DNA of 47,220 nucleotides from assembly GCF_013620825.1 (NCBI RefSeq), contig NZ_NJIC01000021.1:19729-66948 (forward strand), written 5' to 3'. Origin of the DNA: Rhodanobacter sp. PCA2. GTDB taxonomy: Bacteria; Pseudomonadota; Gammaproteobacteria; Xanthomonadales; Rhodanobacteraceae. Below are positions 7,250 through 16,429 of this stretch, piece after piece; positions within the stretch are counted from its first letter, which is position 1, and each line of letters starts with the position of its first letter. The notes under the pieces were generated by a model. The model saw nothing but the letters and a program-made list of their open reading frames with translations, did no database searches and had not been told where the DNA came from. The position numbers and the translations under genes were made by a program.

Positions 7250-9037
7250 ATGGAAAGCTACAAGATCCAGCAACACAAGTTCGACGTGATCGTGGTCGGC
7301 GCCGGCGGTGCGGGCCTGCGCGCCACCTTCGGCCTGGCCGAGAAGGGCCTCAAGGCCGCGTGCGTCACCAAGGTGTTCCCGACCCGTTCGCACACCGTGG
7401 CGGCGCAGGGCGGCATCGCCGCGGCGCTGGGCAACATGGGCGAGGACGACTGGCGCTTCCACTTCTACGACACCGTGAAGGGCGGCGACTGGCTGGGCGA
7501 CCAGGACGCGATCGAGTACATGTGCCGCGAGGCCATTCCCTCGGTCTACGAACTGGAGCACTACGGCGTGCCGTTCTCGCGCACCGAGGAAGGCCGCATC
7601 TACCAGCGTCCGTTCGGCGGCATGACCACGCACTACGGCAAGGGCACCGCGCAGCGCACCTGCGCCGCCGCCGACCGTACCGGCCACGCCATGCTGCACA
7701 CGCTGTACCAGCAGGCGCTGGCGCACGACGCCACGTTCTTCATCGAGTACTTCGCCACCGACCTGATCTTCGACGACGAGGGCGTCTGCCGCGGCGTGCT
7801 CGCGCTGGACATGAACGAGGGCACGCTGCACGTGTTCCGCGGCCAGGCCGTGGTGCTGGCGACCGGCGGCTACGGCCGCGCCTACTTCAGCGCGACCTCC
7901 GCCCACACCTGCACCGGCGACGGCGGCGGCATGGTGCTGCGCGCGGGCCTGGCGCTGCAGGACCTGGAGTTCGTGCAGTTCCATCCCACCGGCATCTACG
8001 GCGCGGGCTGCCTGATCACCGAGGGCGTGCGCGGCGAAGGCGGCTACCTCACCAATTCCAAGGGCGAGCGCTTCATGGAGCGCTACGCGCCCAGCGCGAA
8101 GGACCTGGCCTCGCGCGACGTGGTCAGTCGCGCGATCACCGTCGAGATCCGCGAGGGCCGCGGCGTGGGCGAGCACCAGGACCACGCCTTCCTCAACCTG
8201 ATGCACCTGGGCCCCGAGGTGATCCACGAGCGCCTCCCGGGCATCGCCGAGTCGGCGCGCATCTTCGCCGGCGTGGACGTGACCAAGGAGCCGATCCCGG
8301 TGCTGCCCACCGTGCACTACAACATGGGCGGCATCCCGACGAACTACCACGGCGAGGTGGTGCAGAAGAAGGGCGACGACGTCGACGCCGTGGTGCCTGG
8401 CCTGTTCGCGATCGGCGAGGCGGCCTGCGTGTCGGTGCACGGCGGCAACCGCCTGGGTTCCAACTCGTTGCTCGACCTGGTGGTGTTCGGCCGCGCGGTG
8501 GCGCACCGCTGCGCCGAGATCATCAAGCCGGGCCTCGCGCACAAGGACCTGCCGGCGAGCGCGCTGGACAAGGCGCTGGCCCGCTTCGACGGCCTGCGTC
8601 ATGCCGACGGCGACCTGCCCACGGCGAAGATCCGCCTCGACATGCAGCGCACCATGCAGGCCGACGCCGCGGTGTTCCGCACCGGCGAGACCCTCAAGGA
8701 AGGCTGCACCAAGATCGACGCGGTGCACGCCTCGTTCGGGCAGGTGCGCGTCAGCGACCGCTCGATGGTGTGGAACTCCGACCTGATCGAGACGCTGGAA
8801 CTGTCCAACCTGCTCGACCAGGCGGTGGGCACCATGCACTCGGCCGAGCAGCGCACCGAGAGCCGCGGCGCCCATGCGCGCGAGGATTTCCCCGACCGCG
8901 ACGACCACAACTGGATGAAGCACACCATGGTCAAGGTGGACGAGGGCGGCAAGGTCGGCTTCGACTATCGCCCGGTGCACCTGTACACCCTGACCGACGA
9001 GGTCGAGGTGGTGCCGCCGAAGAAGCGCGTCTACTGA
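7250..9037 (+). CDS. sdhA: Succinate dehydrogenase flavoprotein subunit
   Basis: Catalytic subunit oxidising succinate to fumarate, 595 residues. A Rossmann FAD-binding motif ([11 protein letters not shown], about 16-26) is followed by SHTVAAQGG, whose His48 is the expected covalent FAD attachment site. QFHPTG, RGEGG and the late [19 protein letters not shown] are active-site and FAD-contact signatures, and the C-terminal domain ends [16 protein letters not shown]. Length and motif order are those of the full E. coli/Rickettsia-type SdhA. Both flavoprotein-directed assembly factors (the DUF1674 protein and SdhE) are encoded nearby. Confidence 0.98.
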   Translation: MESYKIQQHKFDVIVVGAGGAGLRATFGLAEKGLKAACVTKVFPTRSHTVAAQGGIAAALGNMGEDDWRFHFYDTVKGGDWLGDQDAIEYMCREAIPSVYELEHYGVPFSRTEEGRIYQRPFGGMTTHYGKGTAQRTCAAADRTGHAMLHTLYQQALAHDATFFIEYFATDLIFDDEGVCRGVLALDMNEGTLHVFRGQAVVLATGGYGRAYFSATSAHTCTGDGGGMVLRAGLALQDLEFVQFHPTGIYGAGCLITEGVRGEGGYLTNSKGERFMERYAPSAKDLASRDVVSRAITVEIREGRGVGEHQDHAFLNLMHLGPEVIHERLPGIAESARIFAGVDVTKEPIPVLPTVHYNMGGIPTNYHGEVVQKKGDDVDAVVPGLFAIGEAACVSVHGGNRLGSNSLLDLVVFGRAVAHRCAEIIKPGLAHKDLPASALDKALARFDGLRHADGDLPTAKIRLDMQRTMQADAAVFRTGETLKEGCTKIDAVHASFGQVRVSDRSMVWNSDLIETLELSNLLDQAVGTMHSAEQRTESRGAHAREDFPDRDDHNWMKHTMVKVDEGGKVGFDYRPVHLYTLTDEVEVVPPKKRVY

Positions 9038-9058
9038 TACCCGGACTGGAGAGCCGCT

Positions 9059-9838
9059 GTGGCAGAGTTTTCGCTACCCAAGAATTCCAAGATCCAGCCG
9101 GGCAAGCACTTCCCCGCGAAGGATGCGAAGAAGCCCCGTACCTTCCGCATCTACCGCTGGAGCCCGGACGACGGCCAGAACCCGCGCATCGACACCTATG
9201 AGGTCGATCTCGCCGCGTGCGGCCCGATGGTTCTGGACGCGCTGCTGAAGATCAAGAACGAGATCGATCCCACGCTCACGCTGCGCCGTTCCTGCCGCGA
9301 GGGCATCTGCGGTTCGTGCGCGATGAACATCGACGGCACCAACACGCTGGCCTGCATCTGCGCGATCGACAATGTGGCCGCGGGCGACGTGAAGATCTAC
9401 CCGCTGCCGCACATGCCGGTGGTGAAGGACCTGGTGCCCGATCTCACGCACTTCTACGCGCAGTTCGCCTCGATCAAGCCGTGGATGCGCACGCAGAGCG
9501 CTCCCCCGGACCGCGAGCGCCTGCAGTCGCCGGAAGACCGCAAGAAGCTCGACGGCCTGTACGAGTGCATCCTGTGCGCCTGCTGCTCCACCTCGTGCCC
9601 CAGCTACTGGTGGAACGGCGACCGCTACCTCGGCCCGGCGATCCTGCTGCAGGCCTATCGCTGGATCGTGGACAGCCGCGACGAGGACACCGGCGCCCGC
9701 CTGGACGACCTGGAAGATCCGTTCAAGCTGTACCGCTGCCACACCATCATGAACTGCGCGCGCACCTGCCCGAAGGGCCTGAACCCGGCCAAGGCGATCG
9801 CGGAGATCAAGAAGCTGATGGTGGAACGCCGCGCTTGA
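9059..9838 (+). CDS. sdhB: Succinate dehydrogenase iron-sulfur subunit
   Basis: Electron-transfer subunit, 259 residues. The [2Fe-2S] ligands are Cys79, 84, 87 and 99 (CREGICGSC...C). The later clusters use [11 protein letters not shown] (170, 173, 176, 180) and [11 protein letters not shown] (227, 233, 237) for the [4Fe-4S] and [3Fe-4S] centres. The start is GTG, with GGAGAG about six bases upstream. The gene ends in a repeat-rich gap before sdhE. Confidence 0.97.
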   Translation: MAEFSLPKNSKIQPGKHFPAKDAKKPRTFRIYRWSPDDGQNPRIDTYEVDLAACGPMVLDALLKIKNEIDPTLTLRRSCREGICGSCAMNIDGTNTLACICAIDNVAAGDVKIYPLPHMPVVKDLVPDLTHFYAQFASIKPWMRTQSAPPDRERLQSPEDRKKLDGLYECILCACCSTSCPSYWWNGDRYLGPAILLQAYRWIVDSRDEDTGARLDDLEDPFKLYRCHTIMNCARTCPKGLNPAKAIAEIKKLMVERRA

Positions 9839-9844
9839 CCTTTC

Positions 9845-10022
9845 ACCCCTCTCCCCTCCGGGGAGAGGGCAGAGCGTGACCTTCGCTTTTCCTCTCCCCT
9901 CCGGGGAGAGGGCAGGGTGAGGGGCGGGGCTCGCGGGGAATTGGCTGAGGAAGGGAGGCTTCGAATGATGGCTCGGCGCGAGATTGGCCCCTCACCTCAA
10001 TCCTCTCCCCGGAGAGGAGAGG
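9845..10022. repeat. Palindromic GC-rich intergenic repeats between sdhB and sdhE
   Basis: Three copies of one palindrome: CCCTCTCCCC-TCC-GGGGAGAGGG at 9847-9869, CCTCTCCCC-TCC-GGGGAGAGG at 9891-9911, and a variant CCTCTCC-CC-GGAGAGG at 10002-10017. The first two are direct repeats. The second and third also carry opposed GTGAGGGGC / GCCCCTCAC flanks, so the block could form a larger stem-loop. This looks like a REP/BIME-type element; it fills the 242-bp gap inside an otherwise tight operon and could adjust sdhB versus sdhE expression. Confidence 0.85.
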
Positions 10023-10080
10023 AAGCGAAGGCGGCTTCGCAGCGTTGTTTGATTGAAACGCCGCGCGAGGATTGATCACC

Positions 10081-10329
10081 ATGGACGCAGCCCGCATCAA
10101 GCGCCTCCGCTGGCGCACCCGCCGCGGCACCCGCGAGCTGGACGCGCTGTTCGGCGGCTGGCTGGACACGGCTTTTCCGCATGCCGACGAAGCGCAGCAG
10201 CAGGCGTTCGACGAGCTGCTGGATGTGCAGGACCCCGACCTGTGGGACTGGGTGATGGGCCACGGCCGGGCGCCGCGCGCGGACTGGCAGGCGATCATCG
10301 ATGACATCCGCGCCCGCCATCGGCTTTGA
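10081..10329 (+). CDS. sdhE: FAD assembly factor SdhE
   Basis: An 82-residue Sdh5/SdhE (YgfY, DUF339) protein that promotes covalent flavinylation of SdhA. The core RIKRLRWRTRRGTRELD contains the conserved RGxxELD motif, followed by a helical bundle (FDELLDVQDPDLWDWVMG). The ATG at 10081 is preferred to a TTG at 10072, which sits against the GAGG sequence. The last 29 bases overlap the start of the next gene, the same pairing as sdhE-ygfX in E. coli. Confidence 0.93.
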   Translation: MDAARIKRLRWRTRRGTRELDALFGGWLDTAFPHADEAQQQAFDELLDVQDPDLWDWVMGHGRAPRADWQAIIDDIRARHRL

Positions 10330-10738
10330 GTACCGACCCTCGCGCTGGCTGCCGCGCCTGCTGTGGGTGGTGGCGCTGCTGGCGGTCCTCGCCATTGCGC
10401 TCTCCGGGTTGCATGCCGCGCTGAAAGCGCTGCTCGCCGTGCTGGTCGTCGCCGCGGTGTTCCGCGCCGTGCGACGCTGGTCGTCCTCGCCGGTGACGGC
10501 AGCCGGCTGGAGCACCGAAGGGGGCTGGAGCCTGCGCCTGGCCGATCACAGCGACGCGCCAGCCAGCCTAGCCTCGTTCCGCGTGCTGGGCGCCTGCATC
10601 CTGATGCGCCTGCGCGCGCCCGCGCTGGGCGAACAGGTGCTGCTGCTGGCGCCCGACAACAGCGATACCGACATCCGCCGCCGCCTGCGCATGCGGCTGG
10701 CCACGGTGCAGGCGGGCGAAGCCGTGCCGCGCATCTGA
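10301..10738 (+). CDS. cptA: CptA/YgfX-family membrane protein
   Basis: A 145-residue protein with two adjacent N-terminal transmembrane helices (about 18-36 and 38-55) and a soluble C-terminal domain (GWSTEGGWSLRLADHSD...LLLAPDNSDTDIRRRLRMRL), matching the YgfX/CptA family. In E. coli this protein pairs with SdhE (CptB) and was described as a toxin affecting cytoskeletal polymers; later work stressed SdhE's flavinylation role. The 29-base overlap with sdhE supports the family call. Whether it acts as a toxin here cannot be judged from sequence. Confidence 0.8.
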   Translation: MTSAPAIGFEYRPSRWLPRLLWVVALLAVLAIALSGLHAALKALLAVLVVAAVFRAVRRWSSSPVTAAGWSTEGGWSLRLADHSDAPASLASFRVLGACILMRLRAPALGEQVLLLAPDNSDTDIRRRLRMRLATVQAGEAVPRI

Positions 10739-10847
10739 ATGCTGGGTGCCTGCCGGCACTTCGCCGCCCCTGCGTTGTCCGAGCGAATGCCGGATAATGC
10801 CGGCTCCGTCGGGCGAGCCGCCCATCGAATCCACCAGCGACCCGCCC

Positions 10848-12089
10848 ATGTTCCGACCGCTAGAGCTTTTCATCGGCTTGCGCTACACCCGCGCCAAGCG
10901 GCGCAACCAGTTCATCTCCTTCATCTCCGCCGTCTCCATCGTCTGCATCACGGTCAGCGTGATCGCGCTGATCGCGGTGATGTCGGTGATGAACGGCTTC
11001 AGCTACCAGATGAAGACGCGCATCCTCGGGGCGATCTCGCACGCCACCATCTCCGGCATCGGCCAGAGCATGGAGGACTGGCCGCGCGCGCTGGACATCG
11101 CCCAGGCGAACCCGCACGTGCTGGGCGCGGCGCCGTACGTGGAAATCAACGCGCTGCTGCAGGGCCGCACGGCGGCGCCGGCGCTGGCGCGCGGCATCGA
11201 CCCGGCGCTGGAGCCGAAGGTGGTCGACCTCGGCCAGCACATGGTGCGCGGCAGCCTGGACAAGCTCACGCCGGGCAGCTGGAACATCGTGCTGGGCCAG
11301 GACCTCGCCACCCAGCTCGGCGTGGGCGTGGGCGACCAGGTGACGATGCTGGTGCCCGAGTTGCGCGCCACGCCGTTCGGCGGCGTGCCGCGCCTGCGCG
11401 GCTTCCATGTGGTGGGCACCTTCAGCGTCGGCATGGAGCAGTTCGACTCCGGCCTCGTGCTGATCAACATCCAGGACGCCGAAAAGCTCGGCAGCCTGTC
11501 CGGCCCCAGCGGCATCCGGCTGAAGCTGGACGACCTGTTCAACGCGCGGCCGGTGGCGCATGAACTCGCCGACAAGCTGGGCCAGATCTACCAGATCCGC
11601 ACCTGGGAGCAGGACAACGCCAACCTGTTCTCCGCGATCTCGATGGAGAAGAAGGTGATGGGCATCATCCTGTCGCTGATCGTGCTGGTGGCGGTGATCA
11701 ATCTGGTCTCGATGCTGATGATGCTGGTCACCGACAAGCAGGCCGACATCGCCATCCTGCGCACGCTGGGCGCCACGCCGCGCAGCGTGATGGGCATGTT
11801 CATGGTGCAGGGCCTGCTGATCGGCCTGGTCGGCATCGGCTTCGGCGTGAGCCTGGGCTCGCTGCTGTCGTGGAAACTCCCGGCCATCGTGAAGTGGATC
11901 GAGCACGTCTTCCACGTGCAGTTCCTGTCGCCCGACGTGTACTACATCACCGAGGTGCCCAGCCGGCTGGAATGGGCCGACGTGGGCTGGGTCGCGGTGG
12001 TCACCTTCGCGTTCTCGCTGTTCGCCACCCTGTATCCCGCGTGGCGCGCCTCGCGCACGCAGCCGGCGCAGGCGCTGCGCTATGAGTGA
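10848..12089 (+). CDS. lolC: Lipoprotein-releasing ABC transporter permease LolC/LolE
   Basis: Inner-membrane permease (413 residues) of the Lol system, which extracts outer-membrane lipoproteins from the inner membrane. It has the typical start [20 protein letters not shown], a first transmembrane helix (about 22-48), a large periplasmic MacB-like domain and three C-terminal FtsX-type helices (about 272-300, 318-345, 380-403). The ATG at 10848 matches the usual LolC beginning. Only one permease gene is next to lolD, so it may act as a homodimer or pair with a permease encoded elsewhere. It overlaps lolD by eight bases. A GATAAT at 10793-10798 could be a -10 element but lacks a good -35. Confidence 0.93.
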   Translation: MFRPLELFIGLRYTRAKRRNQFISFISAVSIVCITVSVIALIAVMSVMNGFSYQMKTRILGAISHATISGIGQSMEDWPRALDIAQANPHVLGAAPYVEINALLQGRTAAPALARGIDPALEPKVVDLGQHMVRGSLDKLTPGSWNIVLGQDLATQLGVGVGDQVTMLVPELRATPFGGVPRLRGFHVVGTFSVGMEQFDSGLVLINIQDAEKLGSLSGPSGIRLKLDDLFNARPVAHELADKLGQIYQIRTWEQDNANLFSAISMEKKVMGIILSLIVLVAVINLVSMLMMLVTDKQADIAILRTLGATPRSVMGMFMVQGLLIGLVGIGFGVSLGSLLSWKLPAIVKWIEHVFHVQFLSPDVYYITEVPSRLEWADVGWVAVVTFAFSLFATLYPAWRASRTQPAQALRYE

Positions 12090-12798
12090 GAAATCCCCGA
12101 TGCCGTCGAACACGCCCGTGCTGCGCGCCCGCAACGTGGCCAAGACCTATGCCGAAGGCGGCCTGCGCACCGAGGTGCTCTCCGACGTCAGCTTCGAGCT
12201 GAAGCGCGGCGAGACCATGGCGATCGTGGGCGCCTCCGGCTCCGGCAAGAGCACGCTGTTGCACATCCTGGGCGGGCTGGACACGCTCAGCGCGGGCGAA
12301 GTCGAGGTGGACGGCCACCAGCTTTCCCGGCTTTCCGACGCCGAGCGCGGCCGCGTGCGCAACCGCTCGCTAGGCTTCGTCTACCAGTTCCACCACCTGC
12401 TGCCCGAGTTCACCGCGCTGGAGAACGTGTGCATGCCGCTGCTGATCCGCGGCATCGCGATCGGCGAGGCGCAGAAGCAGGCCACGACCCTGCTGGAACG
12501 CGTGGGGCTGGGCGCGCGCACCCAGCACAAGCCGGCGGAACTCTCCGGCGGCGAGCGCCAGCGCTGCGCGGTGGCGCGTGCGCTGGTGACCCGGCCGGCC
12601 TGCGTGCTGGGCGACGAACCCACCGGCAACCTCGACGAGGGCAATGCCGCCCAGGTCTACGCGCTGATGCTGGAACTCAACCGCGAGATCGGCACCAGCT
12701 TCATCCTGGTCACCCACGACCACCGCCTTGCGGCGCGCATGGACCGCACCCTGGTGCTGCATGGCGGCGTGTTGCGGGAAGCGGTTCGGCCCGCGTAA
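12082..12798 (+). CDS. lolD: Lipoprotein-releasing system ATP-binding protein LolD
   Basis: The ATPase of the Lol system, 238 residues: Walker [11 protein letters not shown]-loop [15 protein letters not shown] (typical of LolD), ABC signature LSGGERQR, Walker [12 protein letters not shown] and switch His in VTHDHRLA. It is cytoplasmic and docks on LolC. An internal ATG at 12100 is an alternative start; 12082 keeps the overlap coupling with lolC. Confidence 0.96.
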   Translation: MSEKSPMPSNTPVLRARNVAKTYAEGGLRTEVLSDVSFELKRGETMAIVGASGSGKSTLLHILGGLDTLSAGEVEVDGHQLSRLSDAERGRVRNRSLGFVYQFHHLLPEFTALENVCMPLLIRGIAIGEAQKQATTLLERVGLGARTQHKPAELSGGERQRCAVARALVTRPACVLGDEPTGNLDEGNAAQVYALMLELNREIGTSFILVTHDHRLAARMDRTLVLHGGVLREAVRPA

Positions 12799-12889
12799 CG
12801 AGCCAGGCCAGTGGGCGGGTTTCCCGCCTACAGGCTTTTCGTCCATCGTCCGAAGGACTGCGCGCTAGCCTCGACCCGGTCTCCCGGGG

Positions 12890-15214
12890 ATGGCCATGGC
12901 GCCAGCAAGCCGCAAACCCTTCGCTGCCACGCGGGTAGCGCCAGCGCTGCTTCTTGGCGTGCTGGCGGTGCAATGGCTGCCGGCGCTGCCGCCGGCGTGG
13001 CTCTCTTTCCTGCTGCTGTTGCCTGTCGCAGTGGCGTTCTGGCGTTGGCCGCGCTGGCGCCTGCCGATGTGCGTCTGCGCCGGTGCGCTGTGGGCCATGC
13101 ATGCCGGCGCCGATGCGATGCACGCGCGCCTGCCGCGTGCGCTGGAAGGCCGCGACTTCGTGGTGACCGGGCACATCGACGAACTGCCCTTGAAGCGCGA
13201 GGATGCCACGCGTTTCGCCTTCGTCGCCGACCGCGTCACCCTCGATGGCGCTCCCGTGCCCGTGCATGGCCGGATGATGGTGTCCTGGTACGATGCGGCG
13301 CCGTCGCTCCAGCCTTGCGAGCGCTGGCGCCTGTTGTTGCGGCTGAAGCGGCCGCGCGGCCTGCTCAATCCCGGCACGGCGGACGGCGAGCGCATGGCCC
13401 TGCAGCGGCGCATCGTGGCCACCGGCTACGTGCGCGAGGACGCCGGCAATGCCTTGCTGGGCCGCGCATGGTGCGTGGACGGCGTGCGCGGCGCGATCGC
13501 GCAGGGGATCGCCGAGCGGGTGCGCGACCCGCACGATGCGGCCCTGCTGCAGGCGTTCTCGGTGGGCGATACGCGCGGCCTGGGCCAGCAGGATTGGGAA
13601 GTGGCGCGCGCGAACGGCATTCCGCACCTCATCGCGATTTCCGGTTTCCACGTGGGCGTGGCGGCGGTGTTCGGCGTGTGGCTGGCAGCACTGCCGTACC
13701 TGCTGTGGCCGGGCCTTGCGCTGCGCCTGCCGCGCATGCAGGCGCAGGCGGCCGGTGCGCTGCTGGTGGCCGGCATCTACAGCGCGCTGGCCGGCTTCGG
13801 CCTGCCTACGGTGCGCACGCTGCTGATGATCGCGGTGGTGGCGCTGGCGCGTTGCAGCCGGCGCGGCGGCCACGGCGCGCAGTCGCTGGCGCTGGCCCTG
13901 ATCGCGATCCTCGCCGTCGATCCGCTGGCGGTGCTGGCCGCGGGGTTCTGGCTGTCGTTCACCGGCGTGGGCCTGCTGATGCTGTGCCTGCAATCGCGCG
14001 GGCACGGCTTGCGCGCCTTCCTGCACGAACTCGGCGCGGGACAGATCCTGATGACGGTGTCGCTGATGCCGTTGACGCTGTGGTTTTTCGGCGAGGCCTC
14101 GCTGGTGGGCGCCTTGTCCAACCTGGTCGCGGTGCCGTTCGTGAGTTTCGTGATCGTGCCTTGCGCCTTGCTCGGCATGCTGTGCCTGGGCCTGTGCCCG
14201 CCGCTGGCCACGCCGGTGCTGTGGCTGGCGGCGCAACTGGCGCATGCGCAGTGGTGGTTGCTGGAGCGCATGGCGACCTGGCCGGGCGCGCACTGGTACC
14301 TGCCGCAGATGGCGCCATGGACGCTGCTGCTGGCGACGCTGGGTGCGTTGTGGCTGTTCCTGCCGCGTGGCGTGCCGCTGCGCGCGCTGGGCCTGCTGCT
14401 GTTCCTGCCGCTGCTGTGGCCGCCGCTGGCGAAGCCGGCGACCGGGGCGTTCGAGGTCTGGGTGCTGGACGTGGGGCAGGGGCTGTCGGTGCTGCTGCGT
14501 ACCCGTGGGCACACGCTGCTGTACGACACGGGAGCGCGCTACCCGTCCGGCTTCGACCTGGGCGAGGCGGCGGTGCTGCCCGCGATCCACGCGCTGGGCA
14601 TCGCTCGGCTGGACGTGCTGATGGTGAGCCATGCCGACAACGACCATGCCGGTGGCGCGCGGTCGGTTGCGGCGGCGTTTCCCGCGGCGCGGCGCTATGC
14701 CGGCGAGCCGGAGCGCATGCCTTTGCCGATGGCGCCCTGCACGAGCGGGCAGGCATGGGAGTGGGACGGCGTACGCTTCCGCGTGGTGAATCCTGCGCCG
14801 GATGCCGGCGGCAAGGGCAACGACCGTTCCTGCGTGCTGCTGGTGGAAGGCGCGGGCGGCAGGCTGCTGCTCACCGGCGACATCACCGTGAAGGTCGAGC
14901 CGCTGGTGGCGGCGGCGCTGGGCGACGGTCCGGCGCCCGTGTTGCTGGTGCCACACCATGGCAGCAAGACCTCGTCCAGCCAGGCTTTCATCGACGCGGT
15001 GGCGCCGCCGCTCGCCATCGTCTCGGCCGGCTGGCGCAACCGCTTCGGGCATCCGAAGCCCGAGGTGATGGCGCGCTATGCCGAGGCGGGCGTGCCGGTG
15101 CTGGACACCGCCGACAGCGGCGCGATCGGCATCGATTTCCCGGCCGGGGCCGCGGCGCGCATCACCGGTCGCTGGCGCCTGCGCGCGCCGCGCTACTGGC
15201 GCGAAAAACCCTGA
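12890..15214 (+). CDS. comEC: DNA uptake channel protein ComEC/Rec2
   Basis: A 774-residue inner-membrane protein for import of single-stranded DNA in natural transformation. The order is an N-terminal hydrophobic and DUF4131-type OB region (about 1-200), the Competence domain with many helices (HLIAISGFHVGVAAVFGVW, GFGLPTVRTLLM) and a C-terminal metallo-beta-lactamase-like domain (VLDVGQGLSVLLRT, HADNDHAGG, VPHHGSKTSSS). All regions are intact and the length is normal. It lies 91 bases after lolD, with exbB following. Confidence 0.95.
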   Translation: MAMAPASRKPFAATRVAPALLLGVLAVQWLPALPPAWLSFLLLLPVAVAFWRWPRWRLPMCVCAGALWAMHAGADAMHARLPRALEGRDFVVTGHIDELPLKREDATRFAFVADRVTLDGAPVPVHGRMMVSWYDAAPSLQPCERWRLLLRLKRPRGLLNPGTADGERMALQRRIVATGYVREDAGNALLGRAWCVDGVRGAIAQGIAERVRDPHDAALLQAFSVGDTRGLGQQDWEVARANGIPHLIAISGFHVGVAAVFGVWLAALPYLLWPGLALRLPRMQAQAAGALLVAGIYSALAGFGLPTVRTLLMIAVVALARCSRRGGHGAQSLALALIAILAVDPLAVLAAGFWLSFTGVGLLMLCLQSRGHGLRAFLHELGAGQILMTVSLMPLTLWFFGEASLVGALSNLVAVPFVSFVIVPCALLGMLCLGLCPPLATPVLWLAAQLAHAQWWLLERMATWPGAHWYLPQMAPWTLLLATLGALWLFLPRGVPLRALGLLLFLPLLWPPLAKPATGAFEVWVLDVGQGLSVLLRTRGHTLLYDTGARYPSGFDLGEAAVLPAIHALGIARLDVLMVSHADNDHAGGARSVAAAFPAARRYAGEPERMPLPMAPCTSGQAWEWDGVRFRVVNPAPDAGGKGNDRSCVLLVEGAGGRLLLTGDITVKVEPLVAAALGDGPAPVLLVPHHGSKTSSSQAFIDAVAPPLAIVSAGWRNRFGHPKPEVMARYAEAGVPVLDTADSGAIGIDFPAGAAARITGRWRLRAPRYWREKP

Positions 15215-15269
15215 ATCACGGCTTGCATTCCGGGACTGCCACCCTCACCACGGAACCGGTGGGGGCGGC

Positions 15270-15278
15270 TGCTATGAT
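15270..15278 (+). promoter_or_regulatory. Extended -10 promoter element before exbB
   Basis: TG-C-TATGAT matches the extended -10 consensus (TGnTATAAT) and lies 38 bases before the exbB start in the only sizeable gap between comEC and lpxK. No clear -35 was found, as is common with extended -10 promoters. Confidence 0.45.
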
Positions 15279-15315
15279 GCGGCCTCTCCATATTTGAAGC
15301 CCGGTGGGACCGAAC

Positions 15316-15990
15316 GTGCTCGATATCCTGATGGCTGGCGGCTGGGCCATGGTGCCCATCCTGATCTGTTCGCTGGCGGCGCTGGCGATCGTGCTGGAGC
15401 GCTGCTGGACGCTGCGGCGCAAGGCCGTGCTGCCGCCGGGCCTCGGCGAGGAAGTGCGCCAGTGGGCGCGCGCCGGCCAGCTCGATCCGGCTCATCTGGA
15501 AACCCTGTCCAACGGTTCGCCCTTGGGCGAGCTGCTGGCCGCCGCGCTGGCGGTGCGCAACCAGCCGCGCGAACTCATCAAGGAGCGTATCGAGGACACC
15601 GGCCGGCACGTGGTGCACGAGATGGAGCGCTACCTCAATACGCTGGGCACGATCGCGCTGATCGGTCCGCTGCTGGGCCTGTTCGGCACGGTGATCGGCC
15701 TGATCCGGATGTTCATGCAGGTGATGGCCGGCGGCATCGGCGACCCGGCGAAGATGGCCGGCGGCATCGGCGAGGCGCTGATCTGCACCGCCTCCGGCCT
15801 CACCGTGGCGATTCCCGCCTACATCCTGCACCGCTACTTCCGCTCGCGCGTGGCCGGCTACTGCGTGCAGATGGAAAAACAGGCCACCGCGCTGCTGGAC
15901 GAGCTGACCCTGTCGCGACCGGCCGCTGCGCGTCCGCGCCGCACCGCCGCGGCGGCAGTCACCGCCGCTGCCGCTCCGGACGCGGGCTGA
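15316..15990 (+). CDS. exbB: ExbB/TolQ-family proton channel protein
   Basis: Energy-coupling channel (MotA/TolQ/ExbB) that pairs with ExbD to drive an envelope process by proton flow. It has a first helix GGWAMVPILICSLAALAIVLERCW, then the conserved tandem LNTLGTIALIGPLLGLFGTVIGLI and GGIGEALICTASGLTVAIPAYI. GTG at 15316 is chosen (224 residues) because GGTGGGA lies about eight bases upstream; GTG at 15304 and ATG at 15331 are alternatives. In xanthomonads this pair sits with msbA and lpxK rather than tonB, so the coupled partner is uncertain. Confidence 0.9.
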   Translation: MLDILMAGGWAMVPILICSLAALAIVLERCWTLRRKAVLPPGLGEEVRQWARAGQLDPAHLETLSNGSPLGELLAAALAVRNQPRELIKERIEDTGRHVVHEMERYLNTLGTIALIGPLLGLFGTVIGLIRMFMQVMAGGIGDPAKMAGGIGEALICTASGLTVAIPAYILHRYFRSRVAGYCVQMEKQATALLDELTLSRPAAARPRRTAAAAVTAAAAPDAG

Positions 15991-15997
15991 GCCGCGC

Positions 15998-16429
15998 ATG
16001 CGCATCGGCAACGACCGCCGCCGGGACGAGTTCGAGATCAACGTGGTGCCGTTGATCGACGTGCTGCTGACCCTGCTGATGTTCTTCGTGCTCACCAGCA
16101 CCTTCATCCAGCATTCGCGCATGCAGGTCACGCTGCCCAATGCCAGCGTGCAGGACCGCGACATGCACGCGCCCGCGCTCACCATCATGGTCGACCGCGA
16201 CGGCCGCTACTGGGTGGGCAGCGATGCCGTGCCGGGCGAGGGCATCGACGCGCTGAAGCAGGTGATCGAGCGCAACGCGAACGGCGACCATGATCGCCCG
16301 GTGACGATCCGCGCCGACGCGCTGTCCTCGCACCAGAGCGTGGTGACCGCGATGGACGCGCTGGGCCAGCTCGGCTTCACGCGCCTGTCCATCGCCACCA
16401 CGCCGGCGAAGCCGGGCGAGGCGCAATGA
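15998..16429 (+). CDS. exbD: ExbD/TolR-family biopolymer transport protein
   Basis: A 143-residue partner of the ExbB channel. It has the short cytoplasmic FEINVVPLIDVLLTLLMFFVL segment, with the essential membrane Asp in PLID, and a periplasmic domain ending RLSIATTP. It starts seven bases after exbB stops, and its own stop overlaps the msbA start (ATGA). Confidence 0.93.
   Translation: MRIGNDRRRDEFEINVVPLIDVLLTLLMFFVLTSTFIQHSRMQVTLPNASVQDRDMHAPALTIMVDRDGRYWVGSDAVPGEGIDALKQVIERNANGDHDRPVTIRADALSSHQSVVTAMDALGQLGFTRLSIATTPAKPGEAQ

Noticed and set aside
7130-8980. 616-codon minus-strand frame opposite sdhA
   Set aside because: Shadow of the sdhA reading frame; the translation is low-complexity Val/Ala/His/Arg.
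12710-15052. 780-codon minus-strand frame opposite comEC
   Set aside because: Gln/Arg/His-rich antisense of comEC, with no recognisable fold.
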